A DNA stretch of 51,446 nucleotides. Source: an uncultured Eubacterium sp. (GTDB taxonomy: Bacteria; Bacillota; Clostridia; Lachnospirales; Lachnospiraceae). The position numbers were made by a program, and so were the translations under genes. Positions 15,927 to 23,444 of this stretch are shown piece after piece (position 1 is the first letter of the stretch; the number at the start of each line of letters is the position of its first letter). The notes beneath the pieces are model-generated. The model ran no database searches, was not told where the DNA came from, and worked only from the letters and a program-made list of their open reading frames with translations. Location of the stretch: assembly GCA_948470065.1 (NCBI GenBank), contig CAOKNO010000011.1, positions 1 through 51,446 on the forward strand, read 5' to 3'.

Positions 15927-16478
15927 TTAATCTGGAAAATACATCTGGTAAACTTTTTCTGCCATATACTCGAAAAAAGACCCCTCCAAATGGTGGTATT
16001 GTTCCGAAAGAAGGCGGCTGATATTTTCCCAACGCAGGAAATAGAGCTGCTCAATGGAAAGATCTTCTTCGTCCATGCCGTTGGAAATTGCATCTGCAGA
16101 GTAGTATTCCTGGAACCACTGGAGGATCTGGTGTACTAGGACTTCTTCTGTCGCCTTTTCTTTCTGGAGCGATTTTTGTTTTCGGAAAGACAGGATGCCG
16201 ATGCCTAGGAAAGACAGGGGCAGGATCCCGAAAAGCACGAAACAGAGGAGCCTTTCCCATTGAGGAATCCAGGTAGGCGTGAAAACCGCCCATAAGAGGG
16301 CGCAGGCCGGGAAGCCTGCCGTCCCGGTAATCGTAAAGAACCATGCGGCAACTGTTACATGGTTTAATCGTTTCCCTATTTCCCGATACGTATGGGATGG
16401 TGTGCGCATCAATTCAGACAAGGTCTCCTGGCCTGCCAGATCCAGGTCCGGTGATGTGGTATCCTTTGCATGAGGCAT
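15927..16478 (-). CDS. Conserved-looking protein with two membrane segments, function unknown
   Basis: The 183-residue protein starts at 16478: GGAGG is spaced 8 bases before it, while the upstream ATG (16493) contains that GGAGG. Two hydrophobic stretches (about residues 42-67 and 76-97) form a hairpin in the membrane with both ends probably inside. A charged linker (FRKQKSLQKEK) and an acidic C-terminal helical domain (YYSADAISNGMDEEDLSIEQ and more aromatic-rich helices) follow. I do not recognise a family or catalytic motif. It shares a promoter with xpt and could be a nucleobase-related accessory, but nothing in its sequence shows that. Confidence 0.72.
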   Translation of the reverse strand: MPHAKDTTSPDLDLAGQETLSELMRTPSHTYREIGKRLNHVTVAAWFFTITGTAGFPACALLWAVFTPTWIPQWERLLCFVLFGILPLSFLGIGILSFRKQKSLQKEKATEEVLVHQILQWFQEYYSADAISNGMDEEDLSIEQLYFLRWENISRLLSEQYHHLEGSFFEYMAEKVYQMYFPD

Positions 16479-16603
16479 AGACGATACCTCCATTTCTGTC
16501 GATGTCTGTTGCTATTGTTCTACTGTTCGTGTATGATATCTTATCGGAAGCATGTTTTTGCAAATCAATAAGCTTTGCTGTTGGAATAAAAGCTTTCTAT
16601 ACC

Positions 16604-16632
16604 ATTATAAATGAAAAACCCACATATTACAA
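16604..16632 (-). promoter_or_regulatory. Minus-strand promoter for the membrane protein-xpt pair
   Basis: Read on the minus strand: TTGTAA (16632-16627), 17-bp spacer, TATAAT (16609-16604). This predicts a leader of about 120 bases before the gene starting at 16478. I saw no conserved riboswitch core in it. Confidence 0.6.
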
Positions 16633-16725
16633 GAATTTTACAAAATTCATTACAGTACATCAGGTAGCATGTTGCTGTTCATGGAGTGGGCGGTAACAAT
16701 AGCGTGTCGAGAGGAAAGGATTATT

Positions 16726-17205
16726 ATGAAGATAACAATTATCGCAGTTGGGAAGGTAAAAGAGAAGTTCTATTGCCAGGCCATCCAGGAATTTGAGAAA
16801 CGGCTAAGCCGCTATTGTAAGCTGGACATCATAGAAGTACCAGACGAGCCAACGCCTGACGTATCAGGCGGGTCAATCGAAACCCAGGTAAAAGACCGGG
16901 AGGGAAGGCGGGTGTTAAAGCATATCCGTGAAGACGCCTATGTCTGCGCCCTTGCAATCGACGGGGAAATGCTAGACTCCATACAGCTTTCCAAGAAGAT
17001 AGAGCAGCTTGGGATCCAGGGGATAAGCCATCTTATCTTTGTAATTGGAGGGTCTTTGGGGCTTTCAAGAGAAGTGATTGCAAGGGCAGATTTCCAATTG
17101 AGTTTTTCTAAGATGACCTTCCCTCATCAACTGATGCGGGTAATCTTGCTAGAGCAGATTTACCGGGGCTATCGGATTATGAAACATGAGCCATACCATA
17201 AGTAA
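16726..17205 (+). CDS. rlmH: 23S rRNA (pseudouridine1915-N3)-methyltransferase RlmH
   Basis: RlmH is a small SPOUT methyltransferase that methylates pseudouridine 1915 of 23S rRNA on the whole ribosome. The 159-residue length is right. Seen are the start MKITIIAVGK, the SAM-binding knot elements FVIGGSLGLS and the ending FPHQLMRVILLEQIYRGYRI, with the closing HEPYHK that all family members share. ATG 16726 follows GAGGAAAGGA. It stands alone, with a decayed transposase region directly downstream. Confidence 0.98.
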   Translation: MKITIIAVGKVKEKFYCQAIQEFEKRLSRYCKLDIIEVPDEPTPDVSGGSIETQVKDREGRRVLKHIREDAYVCALAIDGEMLDSIQLSKKIEQLGIQGISHLIFVIGGSLGLSREVIARADFQLSFSKMTFPHQLMRVILLEQIYRGYRIMKHEPYHK

Positions 17206-17285
17206 GGGCGAAAAGGAATAAGAGTTGTATCTAACTCCATGTGTCTGATGTGGGTATATTTTGTGTTTATGGTTTATCAGAATGA

Positions 17286-17314
17286 TTGTATTTTAACCGG
17301 GGGCTGTGTATAAT
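17286..17314 (+). promoter_or_regulatory. Promoter of decayed nuclease copy 1
   Basis: TTGTAT (17286-17291), 17-bp spacer and TATAAT (17309-17314). The ATG is 78 bases after the -10 box, almost the same as for copy 2, and both have AATAGAA after the box, so promoter and leader are part of the repeated element. Confidence 0.65.
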
Positions 17315-17391
17315 AGAAGCATAAAAGAAAACAGCTTTATGAGATATATAGTTTCCCAGTACAGGCAGTGACAGAAAGCAGGTAAAACAAA

Positions 17392-17998
17392 ATGAAAGGC
17401 AATGAAGCAGAGCAGATAAATATAGAAACCAGGCAAACAAGCTGGGAAGACTTAAGCATATCCAACGACTTTCTATTTGGGAAGGTCATGCAGAACCCAG
17501 AGCATGATAGACTTGCAGCTTATTGATAAAGGACAGTATTATGATGAATTAAACAGAAGCTATGTTATCTTTATCTGTCCGTTTGATGCATTTGGAAAAG
17601 GCAGGCATATCTATACCTTTGAAAATATCTGTAAAGAAGATGACAGCATTTCTATGGGAAATGAAACAGTAAAGATATTTCTGAACGCAAAAGGAATCAT
17701 GGATGATGTCAGTAAAGAATTAAAGGCATTTCTTGATTACATAGCTGGTAAAAAACCAGCAGATTCCTATGTGGAGAAACTGGAAGAAGCGGTGAAAGAA
17801 GCAAAGAAAAACAGGGAATGGAGGCATGAATATATGACGTTGTTAATGCGTGACCAGGAGAATCAAAAAATTGGAGAAGAAAAAATGTTTTTATTGATGG
17901 AAAGGTTGATAGAAGATGGATGTTTTGATGATATTGCAAGAATGAAAACAGATATTGAACATCGTCAAAAACTTTATGTAAAGTACCATATTATCTAA
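17392..17998 (+). pseudogene. PD-(D/E)XK (Rpn-type) transposase-nuclease copy 1, internal deletion
   Basis: From ATG 17392 the frame gives a family N-terminus (TSWEDLSISNDFLFGKVMQNPE) and then hits TGA at 17524. The C-terminal half follows in another frame from about 17503: SMIDLQLIDKGQYYDEL, FICPFDAFGKGRHIYTFEN, IFLNAKG and NREWRHEYMTLLMRDQEN, ending LYVKYHII. The junction is near 17497-17505, so the middle, which carries the PD-(D/E)XK catalytic core in intact members, has been lost and the frame broken. Intact members are putative recombination-promoting nucleases spread in many copies in gut Firmicutes. It is surely inactive as a nuclease, though transcription may continue. Confidence 0.85.
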
Positions 17999-18105
17999 GG
18001 GCAGAAAGTAACAGGCAGAGCATATCAAAATGTACAAGTAAGGGCGAATGTGCAGATATCCTCTGGAAATTCAAAAGTGTCAGGAATTGTAAAATGTATA
18101 CTTTA

Positions 18106-18134
18106 TTGAAAGTTGGCGGATTGCTATGTATAAT
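18106..18134 (+). promoter_or_regulatory. Promoter of decayed nuclease copy 2
   Basis: TTGAAA (18106-18111), 17-bp spacer and TATAAT (18129-18134), a near-consensus sigma-A promoter. The start codon lies 76 bases downstream, as in copy 1. Confidence 0.7.
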
Positions 18135-18209
18135 AGAATAAAAGGTAGAAGTGTTGGAACAGGTACAGCCCTTGAATATAGAAAGAGATAGAGAGCAGGT
18201 AACAATAGA

Positions 18210-18470
18210 ATGAGAAGGATAGAAACCAGACAAACAAACTGGGAAGACTTAAGTATATCCAACGACTTCCTATTTGGGAAGGTCATGCAGGATCCAGAAC
18301 TGTGTAAGGGACTGTTACAGAGGATTCTTCCAGCCTTGGAAATTGACCGTATTGAATATCCCCAACTGCAGAAAAGCATCAATATGGATATGGACGCCCA
18401 TAGCGTCAGGCGGGATGTGTATGTAAAGGACGGCATATCTATACCTTACAGGGAATATCATATAATTTGA
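18210..18470 (+). pseudogene. PD-(D/E)XK (Rpn-type) transposase-nuclease copy 2, reduced to 86 codons
   Basis: The start (IETRQTNWEDLSISNDFLFGKVMQ) is nearly identical to copy 1 and keeps the next segment (LCKGLLQRILPALEIDRIEY, then DVYVKDG), which copy 1 lost. Then GGCATATCTATACCTT, which in copy 1 encodes the HIYTF part of the C-terminal half, appears in a different frame, and the product ends REYHII, like the end of copy 1. So at least two internal deletions have joined three pieces. The two copies have lost different parts; neither has the catalytic core. A short stable product could still be made. Confidence 0.8.
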
Positions 18471-18496
18471 GCTATTGCAAAAACAAGTTACTTGTG

Positions 18497-18765
18497 TTAA
18501 TTTTTATCATCCTCAGTTAGTTCCCGTTGGATTTTGATTGGGTTTCCAAACGCAAGGACATTGGGCGGGATATCTTTTGTCACGACAGAACACGCCCCGA
18601 TAACAGAGTTGTCCCCGATGAAAATCTGTGCATCGTCAACGAATGTGCAGTTAAATTAATATAGACATTTTTACGTAAGTACTCATGGTATTGGGTATCT
18701 TTTGAGGTTACGTCCATGACATGGTACAGTTTTCCAGAATTTAAAATCTCTTCTATTTCGTTCAT
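18497..18765 (-). pseudogene. Maltose/galactoside O-acetyltransferase (LbH) remnant
   Basis: On the minus strand, 18765 downwards encodes a start like that of sugar O-acetyltransferases (MNEIEEILNSGKLY) then degenerates. In a second frame, sequence near 18650-18497 reads [15 protein letters not shown] joined directly to [16 protein letters not shown] and FGNPIKI, ending in TAA. In intact enzymes a long left-handed beta-helix section carrying the catalytic His stands between those two parts. So the gene has an internal deletion and at least one frameshift, and cannot be active. Confidence 0.78.
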
Positions 18766-18788
18766 TCGTATCTCCTATCTCCATTCCA

Positions 18789-18890
18789 TTACGGAAGCGG
18801 TTCAAATTCTTTGAGGTCATTGTCAGTGATTTTACGGATCACTTTGCAGGGGGATCCAGCAGCGAAATGGAACATCCTGCTTCCATTTTT
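18789..18890 (-). pseudogene. C-terminal scrap of a hexapeptide-repeat acyltransferase
   Basis: The minus-strand frame ends in FAAGSPCKVIRKITDNDLKEFEPLP. The AAGxPCKVIRxI motif is the standard last turn and tail of hexapeptide (LbH) acetyltransferases of the CatB/NodL type. The sequence before it shows no hexapeptide repeat, so only the tail survives. It is separate from the remnant at 18497-18765, which has its own tail, so two acyltransferase genes have decayed here. Confidence 0.5.
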
Positions 18891-19088
18891 CCATGGACTG
18901 CGGGTTGTTACGTTCCTAATCTTTAAAAAAAAGATGTTGCTGACGCCATTTGAATGCAAGGCCAACAGAGGGTGATAAAGCAGCATGGAGATCAGCCGGA
19001 TTGGATATATTGAAAAAATAAGTTCCAATCACACATATTTTATGATAAAATAGTTTCTGATTGGTAGTTTAGAATGGAGGAGAATAAG

Positions 19089-20405
19089 ATGAAAGTAGTG
19101 AAGTTCGGAGGGAGTTCCCTTGCCAGCGCAGGGCAGTTTTCCAAGGTAGGGAAAATTATCCGGTCAGATGCCAGCCGCCGGTATGTAGTACCTAGCGCGC
19201 CTGGGAAACGGAATGCGAAGGATACCAAGGTAACGGATATGCTTTACCGCTGTTATGAGATGGCGGACGCGGAAGAGGATTTCATGCCTCTGCTTAAAAA
19301 AATCCAGGAGCGTTTCGAATCCATTATCAATGGCCTGAACCTGCGCCTTACACTGAACAAGGAGTTTGAATTGATTGCAGAGAACTTCCGGAAGAAGGCA
19401 GGCGCGGATTACGCAGCATCCCGCGGCGAGTACCTGAATGGCTTGATTATGGCGAATTATCTGGATTTTGAATTTATTGACGCCGCGCAGGTCATAATGT
19501 TTTGCGAAGACGGGGAATTTGACGCCGAACGGACGGACGAATTGCTTTCCAAACGTCTGAAAAGCTGCGAACGTGCCGTAATCCCTGGGTTTTACGGGGC
19601 AATGCCAGACGGGAGCGTAAAGACCTTTTCCCGGGGCGGATCGGATATTACTGGATCTATCGTAGCGAAAGCGGTACGGGCGGATATCTACGAGAATTGG
19701 ACCGATGTTTCTGGTTTTTTGATTGCAGATCCCAGTATTATCGAGAAACCAGAGGTGATCAAAGTGATTACGTACCGGGAACTGCGCGAGCTTTCCTATA
19801 TGGGGGCGACCGTACTACATGAAGACGCCGTATTTCCCGTGCGTAAAGAGGGCATACCGATCAATATCCGCAATACAAACGCGCCAGAAGAGGAAGGTAC
19901 TCTGATTGTGGAAAGCACCTGCCGTCAGCCAGACTATACGATTACCGGGATAGCTGGGAAAAAGGGATTTGTGGCGGTCAATATTGAGAAGGACATGATG
20001 AATTCTGAAGTTGGCTTTGGCAGGAAGGTGCTGGCCGCATTTGAAGAGAACGGCATTTCTTTTGAACATGTGCCGTCTGGCATTGATACGTTGACGGTGT
20101 TTGTCCATCAGGAAGAATTTGAAGGGAAGGAACAGCAGGTGCTTGCAGCCATCCACCGGCTGGCTCAGCCAGATAGCATTGATTTAGAGGCAAACCTGGC
20201 GTTGATTGCCGTGGTAGGGCGTGGGATGCGTTCCACCCGTGGGACGGCAGGCAGGATTTTCTCTGCGCTTGCGCATGTGGACATCAATGTAAAAATGATC
20301 GATCAAGGCTCTAGTGAACTGAATATCATTATTGGTGTGCAGAACAGTGATTTTGAAGCAGCAATCCAGGCGGTATACGACATCTTTGTAGTGACGCAGA
20401 TATAG
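19089..20405 (+). CDS. Aspartate kinase (monofunctional, ACT-regulated)
   Basis: It phosphorylates aspartate at the head of the lysine, threonine and methionine pathway. ATG 19089 (438 residues) follows GGAGG; the in-frame ATG at 19074 contains that GGAGG. The amino-acid-kinase domain has VVKFGGSSLA at the start, ASRGEYLNG, TFSRGGSDITG and WTDVSGFLIADP. Two ACT domains follow (about residues 300-438), with ALIAVVGRGM and INVKMIDQGSSELNIIIGV, so end-product feedback is likely, though the sequence does not tell me which amino acid. I saw no lysine riboswitch or T-box upstream; the region is degenerate acetyltransferase DNA. An acyltransferase gene follows 14 bp downstream, an unusual neighbour. 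Confidence 0.95.
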   Translation: MKVVKFGGSSLASAGQFSKVGKIIRSDASRRYVVPSAPGKRNAKDTKVTDMLYRCYEMADAEEDFMPLLKKIQERFESIINGLNLRLTLNKEFELIAENFRKKAGADYAASRGEYLNGLIMANYLDFEFIDAAQVIMFCEDGEFDAERTDELLSKRLKSCERAVIPGFYGAMPDGSVKTFSRGGSDITGSIVAKAVRADIYENWTDVSGFLIADPSIIEKPEVIKVITYRELRELSYMGATVLHEDAVFPVRKEGIPINIRNTNAPEEEGTLIVESTCRQPDYTITGIAGKKGFVAVNIEKDMMNSEVGFGRKVLAAFEENGISFEHVPSGIDTLTVFVHQEEFEGKEQQVLAAIHRLAQPDSIDLEANLALIAVVGRGMRSTRGTAGRIFSALAHVDINVKMIDQGSSELNIIIGVQNSDFEAAIQAVYDIFVVTQI

Positions 20406-20419
20406 GAGGCGCCGTTTAA

Positions 20420-21736
20420 ATGGGCAAGAAAAAGAGCCAGCCTGGGCAGCCAGGCAGGAGAGAGAGGGCGCGTGAAATCAAATGGGCGAAGCTGGATAAT
20501 ACGGCGAACTTATTCCCGGTGATTGCCGGGGAGGATATGAGCAATGTATACCGGATTTCTGTTACCTTGAAGGAACAAGTCAGGCAGGAGCTTTTGCAGG
20601 AAGCATTGGAGCTGGTCCTTCCGTGGTTTGGGGTCTTCAAAGTGCGTATGCGCTATGGGATGTTTTGGTATTATTTTGAAACCAACCATAAGCCTGCGCC
20701 CAGGGTCAAAGAGGAATACCGCTATCCATGCCAGTATATTTCCCCAAACCGGAACCGTAATTATTTGTTCCGCGTGAATTATTACCAAAATAGGATTAAC
20801 CTTGAGGTATTCCATGTACTGACGGACGGTATGGGAGGCATTACGTTTTTGAAGGAACTGACGTACCAGTACCTTCGTTTGGCGCATCCAGAACTCCGTA
20901 AGAAGCTTGGGGATGGGCTGTGCAGCGATACGTCTTTGAACCAGGAGGACAGCTATCTGAGGAATTACCGGAAAAGCCATAAGAAAGGCTATAAGACAAA
21001 GCGTGCCTTCCATGTGGGCGGGGAGAAATTAAACCCGCTGGAGCTTGGGGTCATGCATGGGTATATGCCTACGGCTTCATTGAAGGAGGTGTGCGCCCGG
21101 CACGGGGTTTCAGTCAATGAGTATCTGGTATCGGCGTTTTTATGGAGCATTTACCAGGAGTGCCTTCATGGGACGCCCAGCAAGCGGCCGATCAGTTCCT
21201 GCGTCCCTGTGAACTTACGTCCTTATTTCAACTCCATAACGCTAAAGAATTTCTTCGTAATTGTATCGGCTGTTTTTTGGCCGGAGAAAGAGAAGTACTC
21301 GTTTGAAGAAGTGGTGCAAATCGTGGCAAAGAGTTTACGGGAGCAGATCACGAGGGAACATCTGGAGAACTTATTTGCCTATAATGTGTCAAATGAGAAA
21401 AATATCATCCTGCGCGCCGTGCCACTGTTTATCAAGAGCATTGCTATGCGGTATGTCTACCATACCAGCGCCCTTGCGAATACGACGACAGTAACGAACC
21501 TGGGACGTATCCAGGTTCGCGGGGAATACGAAAAATATATAGAAGGGTTTGCCGCTGTCTTGTCCATGTCAAAAGGGCAGAATATCAAGGGGACCATCTG
21601 TTCTTACCAAGATACGCTGGTGTTTACGATCAGCAGCAATCTGTCAGATGCTTCTGTGCAGCGTGGGTTTTTCCGGCGGCTGGCAGAAGATGGCGTGCCG
21701 GTGCGTATTGAAACGAATGGAGTGTACGGAGAATGA
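20420..21736 (+). CDS. Condensation-domain-like acyltransferase (alcohol acetyltransferase family)
   Basis: A 438-residue soluble protein of the CoA-dependent acyltransferase / condensation-domain superfamily. The key motif HxxxDG is present as HVLTDGMGG at about residues 132-140, the His being the general base. The later NLRPYFNSITLKNFF and TVTNLGRI segments fit the second half of the fold (compare the DFGWG-like region). A basic start (KKKSQPGQPGRRERARE) precedes the fold. Substrate is unknown; alcohol or glycolipid esters are plausible. The gene overlaps the next by four bases (ATGA), and an alpha/beta hydrolase follows, so a small ester-making/ester-cutting unit is likely. Confidence 0.75.
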   Translation: MGKKKSQPGQPGRRERAREIKWAKLDNTANLFPVIAGEDMSNVYRISVTLKEQVRQELLQEALELVLPWFGVFKVRMRYGMFWYYFETNHKPAPRVKEEYRYPCQYISPNRNRNYLFRVNYYQNRINLEVFHVLTDGMGGITFLKELTYQYLRLAHPELRKKLGDGLCSDTSLNQEDSYLRNYRKSHKKGYKTKRAFHVGGEKLNPLELGVMHGYMPTASLKEVCARHGVSVNEYLVSAFLWSIYQECLHGTPSKRPISSCVPVNLRPYFNSITLKNFFVIVSAVFWPEKEKYSFEEVVQIVAKSLREQITREHLENLFAYNVSNEKNIILRAVPLFIKSIAMRYVYHTSALANTTTVTNLGRIQVRGEYEKYIEGFAAVLSMSKGQNIKGTICSYQDTLVFTISSNLSDASVQRGFFRRLAEDGVPVRIETNGVYGE

Positions 21737-22401
21737 AAAAGTGCAAGGAATGCAAGGTGGAGATATTAGATGATATGGTGAGCTGCCCGCTTTGCAGCAG
21801 CGTCTTAGAGCATGTGGAAGGGGCGGGCAAAACGGGCACGTATCCGGATGTCAAGGCGTCGAGCCGTAAGCTGGCTTTTATCATAAGGCTGTATTTATTT
21901 TTGGCTATTATTACAGAAGCAGCGTTGGTTGCTGTGAATTACCTGTGGTTCCCTAGGATATGGTGGTCGGCGATCAGCGGGATCAGTATTTTGTATTTCT
22001 ATGTGACCTTAAATTATTCATTGAAAAGAAGCAATGGCTATCAGACCGTTATCCTGGTGCAGCTTATGGGGGCGGTGCTGCTTGTGATTGCCGCGGATTA
22101 TATCGTAGGATACCGGGGATGGTCAGTGAATTATGTCCTGCCTGGTGCAGTCCTTCTTTTGAATGCAACCATTATCGTGCTGATGATTGTAAATATGGCA
22201 AATTGGCAGAGTTATATCCCAATGCAGATCCTGACTGCGGTTATTTCTGCGGTCTGCATCTTATTATGGAGGTTTGGGGTGATTACGAACCCCTTCCCAT
22301 CCATTGCGGCAGCGTCAGGTTCCTTGTGCCTGCTGCTGGGGACGTTGATTTTTGGGGATCGGAAGGCGAAGGCAGAACTGAAGAGAAGGTTCCATGTATA
22401 A
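21733..22401 (+). CDS. Zinc-ribbon membrane protein (DUF6320-like)
   Basis: The 222-residue protein starts at ATG 21733 inside the stop of the acyltransferase gene. A zinc ribbon with CxxC pairs at C4/C7 and C18/C21 opens it, then come about six hydrophobic segments (about residues 48-70, 75-91, 102-123, 130-150, 158-180, 186-206) and a short basic end. The layout fits a family of unknown function often found in Lachnospiraceae beside an acyltransferase and a hydrolase. It may be the membrane partner that places or senses the ester product. Family naming rests on memory of the layout. Confidence 0.7.
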   Translation: MKKCKECKVEILDDMVSCPLCSSVLEHVEGAGKTGTYPDVKASSRKLAFIIRLYLFLAIITEAALVAVNYLWFPRIWWSAISGISILYFYVTLNYSLKRSNGYQTVILVQLMGAVLLVIAADYIVGYRGWSVNYVLPGAVLLLNATIIVLMIVNMANWQSYIPMQILTAVISAVCILLWRFGVITNPFPSIAAASGSLCLLLGTLIFGDRKAKAELKRRFHV

Positions 22402-22420
22402 ACAGGGGAATGGAGGTATT

Positions 22421-23338
22421 ATGGGTGAAGTCAGCATAAGAGGGCGGGTGATCCGGGATATGATCGCCCATGTGACGAACGACCATCTGATTGGTAAGAA
22501 GATTAAGACTGGGGAATTGCGCAAAAAGCTGGTCGAACCGAAATGGAAGTGCCCAGACTGTTTCTCAATGACAGAAATCATACTGCCCCGGTTCCAGATG
22601 GAATTTTTATGCAGCAAGGAATCCCCGAGGAAGGATTATGTGATCCTGCAGCTCCATGGCGGCGGGTATATCGGGGCGATGCGCAATGCCTACCGATCGT
22701 TTGCGGGGTTATACTGTGAGGTAAGCAAAGGGATGGGCGTATTGACCATTGATTACCGGGTAGCGCCAGAGAATCCTTATCCTGCAGCCCTTGAAGATGC
22801 TGTGGAAGCATATGGCTGGCTGAGGGATGCAGGGTGGAGCAGCAGGCAGATTATCCTGGCGGGGGATTCCGCGGGCGGCGGCCTTGCGCTTGCGCTTTGT
22901 ATGTACCTAAAGGATCACAACAGGCGTTTGCCTGGCGGCTTAGTGCTGATGTCCCCTTGGGCGGACTTGACTGCCAGCGGCCCTTCCTATGAAGATAATT
23001 TCGAACGGGATCCCTTGTTTGGCAAAACAAAAGACAGCCTGATTTACAGCCGGGAATACCTTGGGAATCACAACAACCCAAAGGAGCCATATATTTCCCC
23101 TATGTTCGGGGAATACTGGGGCTTCCCGCCAATGCTGATCCAGGCAGGATCAGTGGAAATGCTGCTGAGCGATTCGGTTGGCGTGGCATATAAAGCAAAG
23201 CGCCAGGGGGTAAAGGTGCGGCTTCATATTTACCCTGGCATGTTCCATGTGTTCCAGATGGGTATGATGATGATGCCGGAATCCAAACGGGCCTGGAAAG
23301 AAATAGGCAGGTATTTTGAGGTGATCACAGGAGTGTAA
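22421..23338 (+). CDS. Alpha/beta hydrolase of the HSL (hormone-sensitive-lipase-like) family
   Basis: The 305-residue esterase-like protein starts at ATG 22421 after GGAGG; the overlapping upstream frame start has no good site. The HSL oxyanion-hole motif HGGGY and the nucleophile motif GDSAGGG are clear, followed by VLMSPWADLT. The remaining triad residues are probably an Asp in the SVEMLLSDSV segment and the His in YPGMFHVFQ. No signal peptide is evident, so it is cytoplasmic. It closes the acyltransferase / membrane protein / hydrolase operon and may deacylate the ester that the first gene makes. Confidence 0.88.
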   Translation: MGEVSIRGRVIRDMIAHVTNDHLIGKKIKTGELRKKLVEPKWKCPDCFSMTEIILPRFQMEFLCSKESPRKDYVILQLHGGGYIGAMRNAYRSFAGLYCEVSKGMGVLTIDYRVAPENPYPAALEDAVEAYGWLRDAGWSSRQIILAGDSAGGGLALALCMYLKDHNRRLPGGLVLMSPWADLTASGPSYEDNFERDPLFGKTKDSLIYSREYLGNHNNPKEPYISPMFGEYWGFPPMLIQAGSVEMLLSDSVGVAYKAKRQGVKVRLHIYPGMFHVFQMGMMMMPESKRAWKEIGRYFEVITGV

Positions 23339-23362
23339 AAAGGGGTTGACATTTGCCGGATT
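23336..23362 (+). promoter_or_regulatory. Possible flagellar sigma (SigD/FliA-type) promoter before the chemoreceptor
   Basis: TAAA (23336-23339), 15 bases, then GCCGGATT (23355-23362), against the SigD consensus TAAA-N15-GCCGATAT. The first half is exact and the second differs by one extra G. The -35 overlaps the hydrolase stop. A TATAAT at about 23412 could serve sigma-A instead. Confidence 0.35.
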
Positions 23363-23444
23363 ATGATAAAAAATAGAGAAAAAGGCAATCTTTGCTAAGT
23401 ATTTTATAAGATATAATAAAAATATAGAAAAAGAGGATGGAAAG

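Noticed and set aside
16478..16604. Guanine riboswitch in the leader of the xpt transcript
   Set aside because: The xpt leader is a usual place for one, but I could not find the conserved three-way-junction core on the minus strand between promoter and start.
18891..19088. Lysine riboswitch or T-box before the aspartate kinase gene
   Set aside because: Neither the conserved lysine-riboswitch segments nor a T-box GGGTGG-type antiterminator is visible; the stretch is acyltransferase debris and AT-rich DNA.
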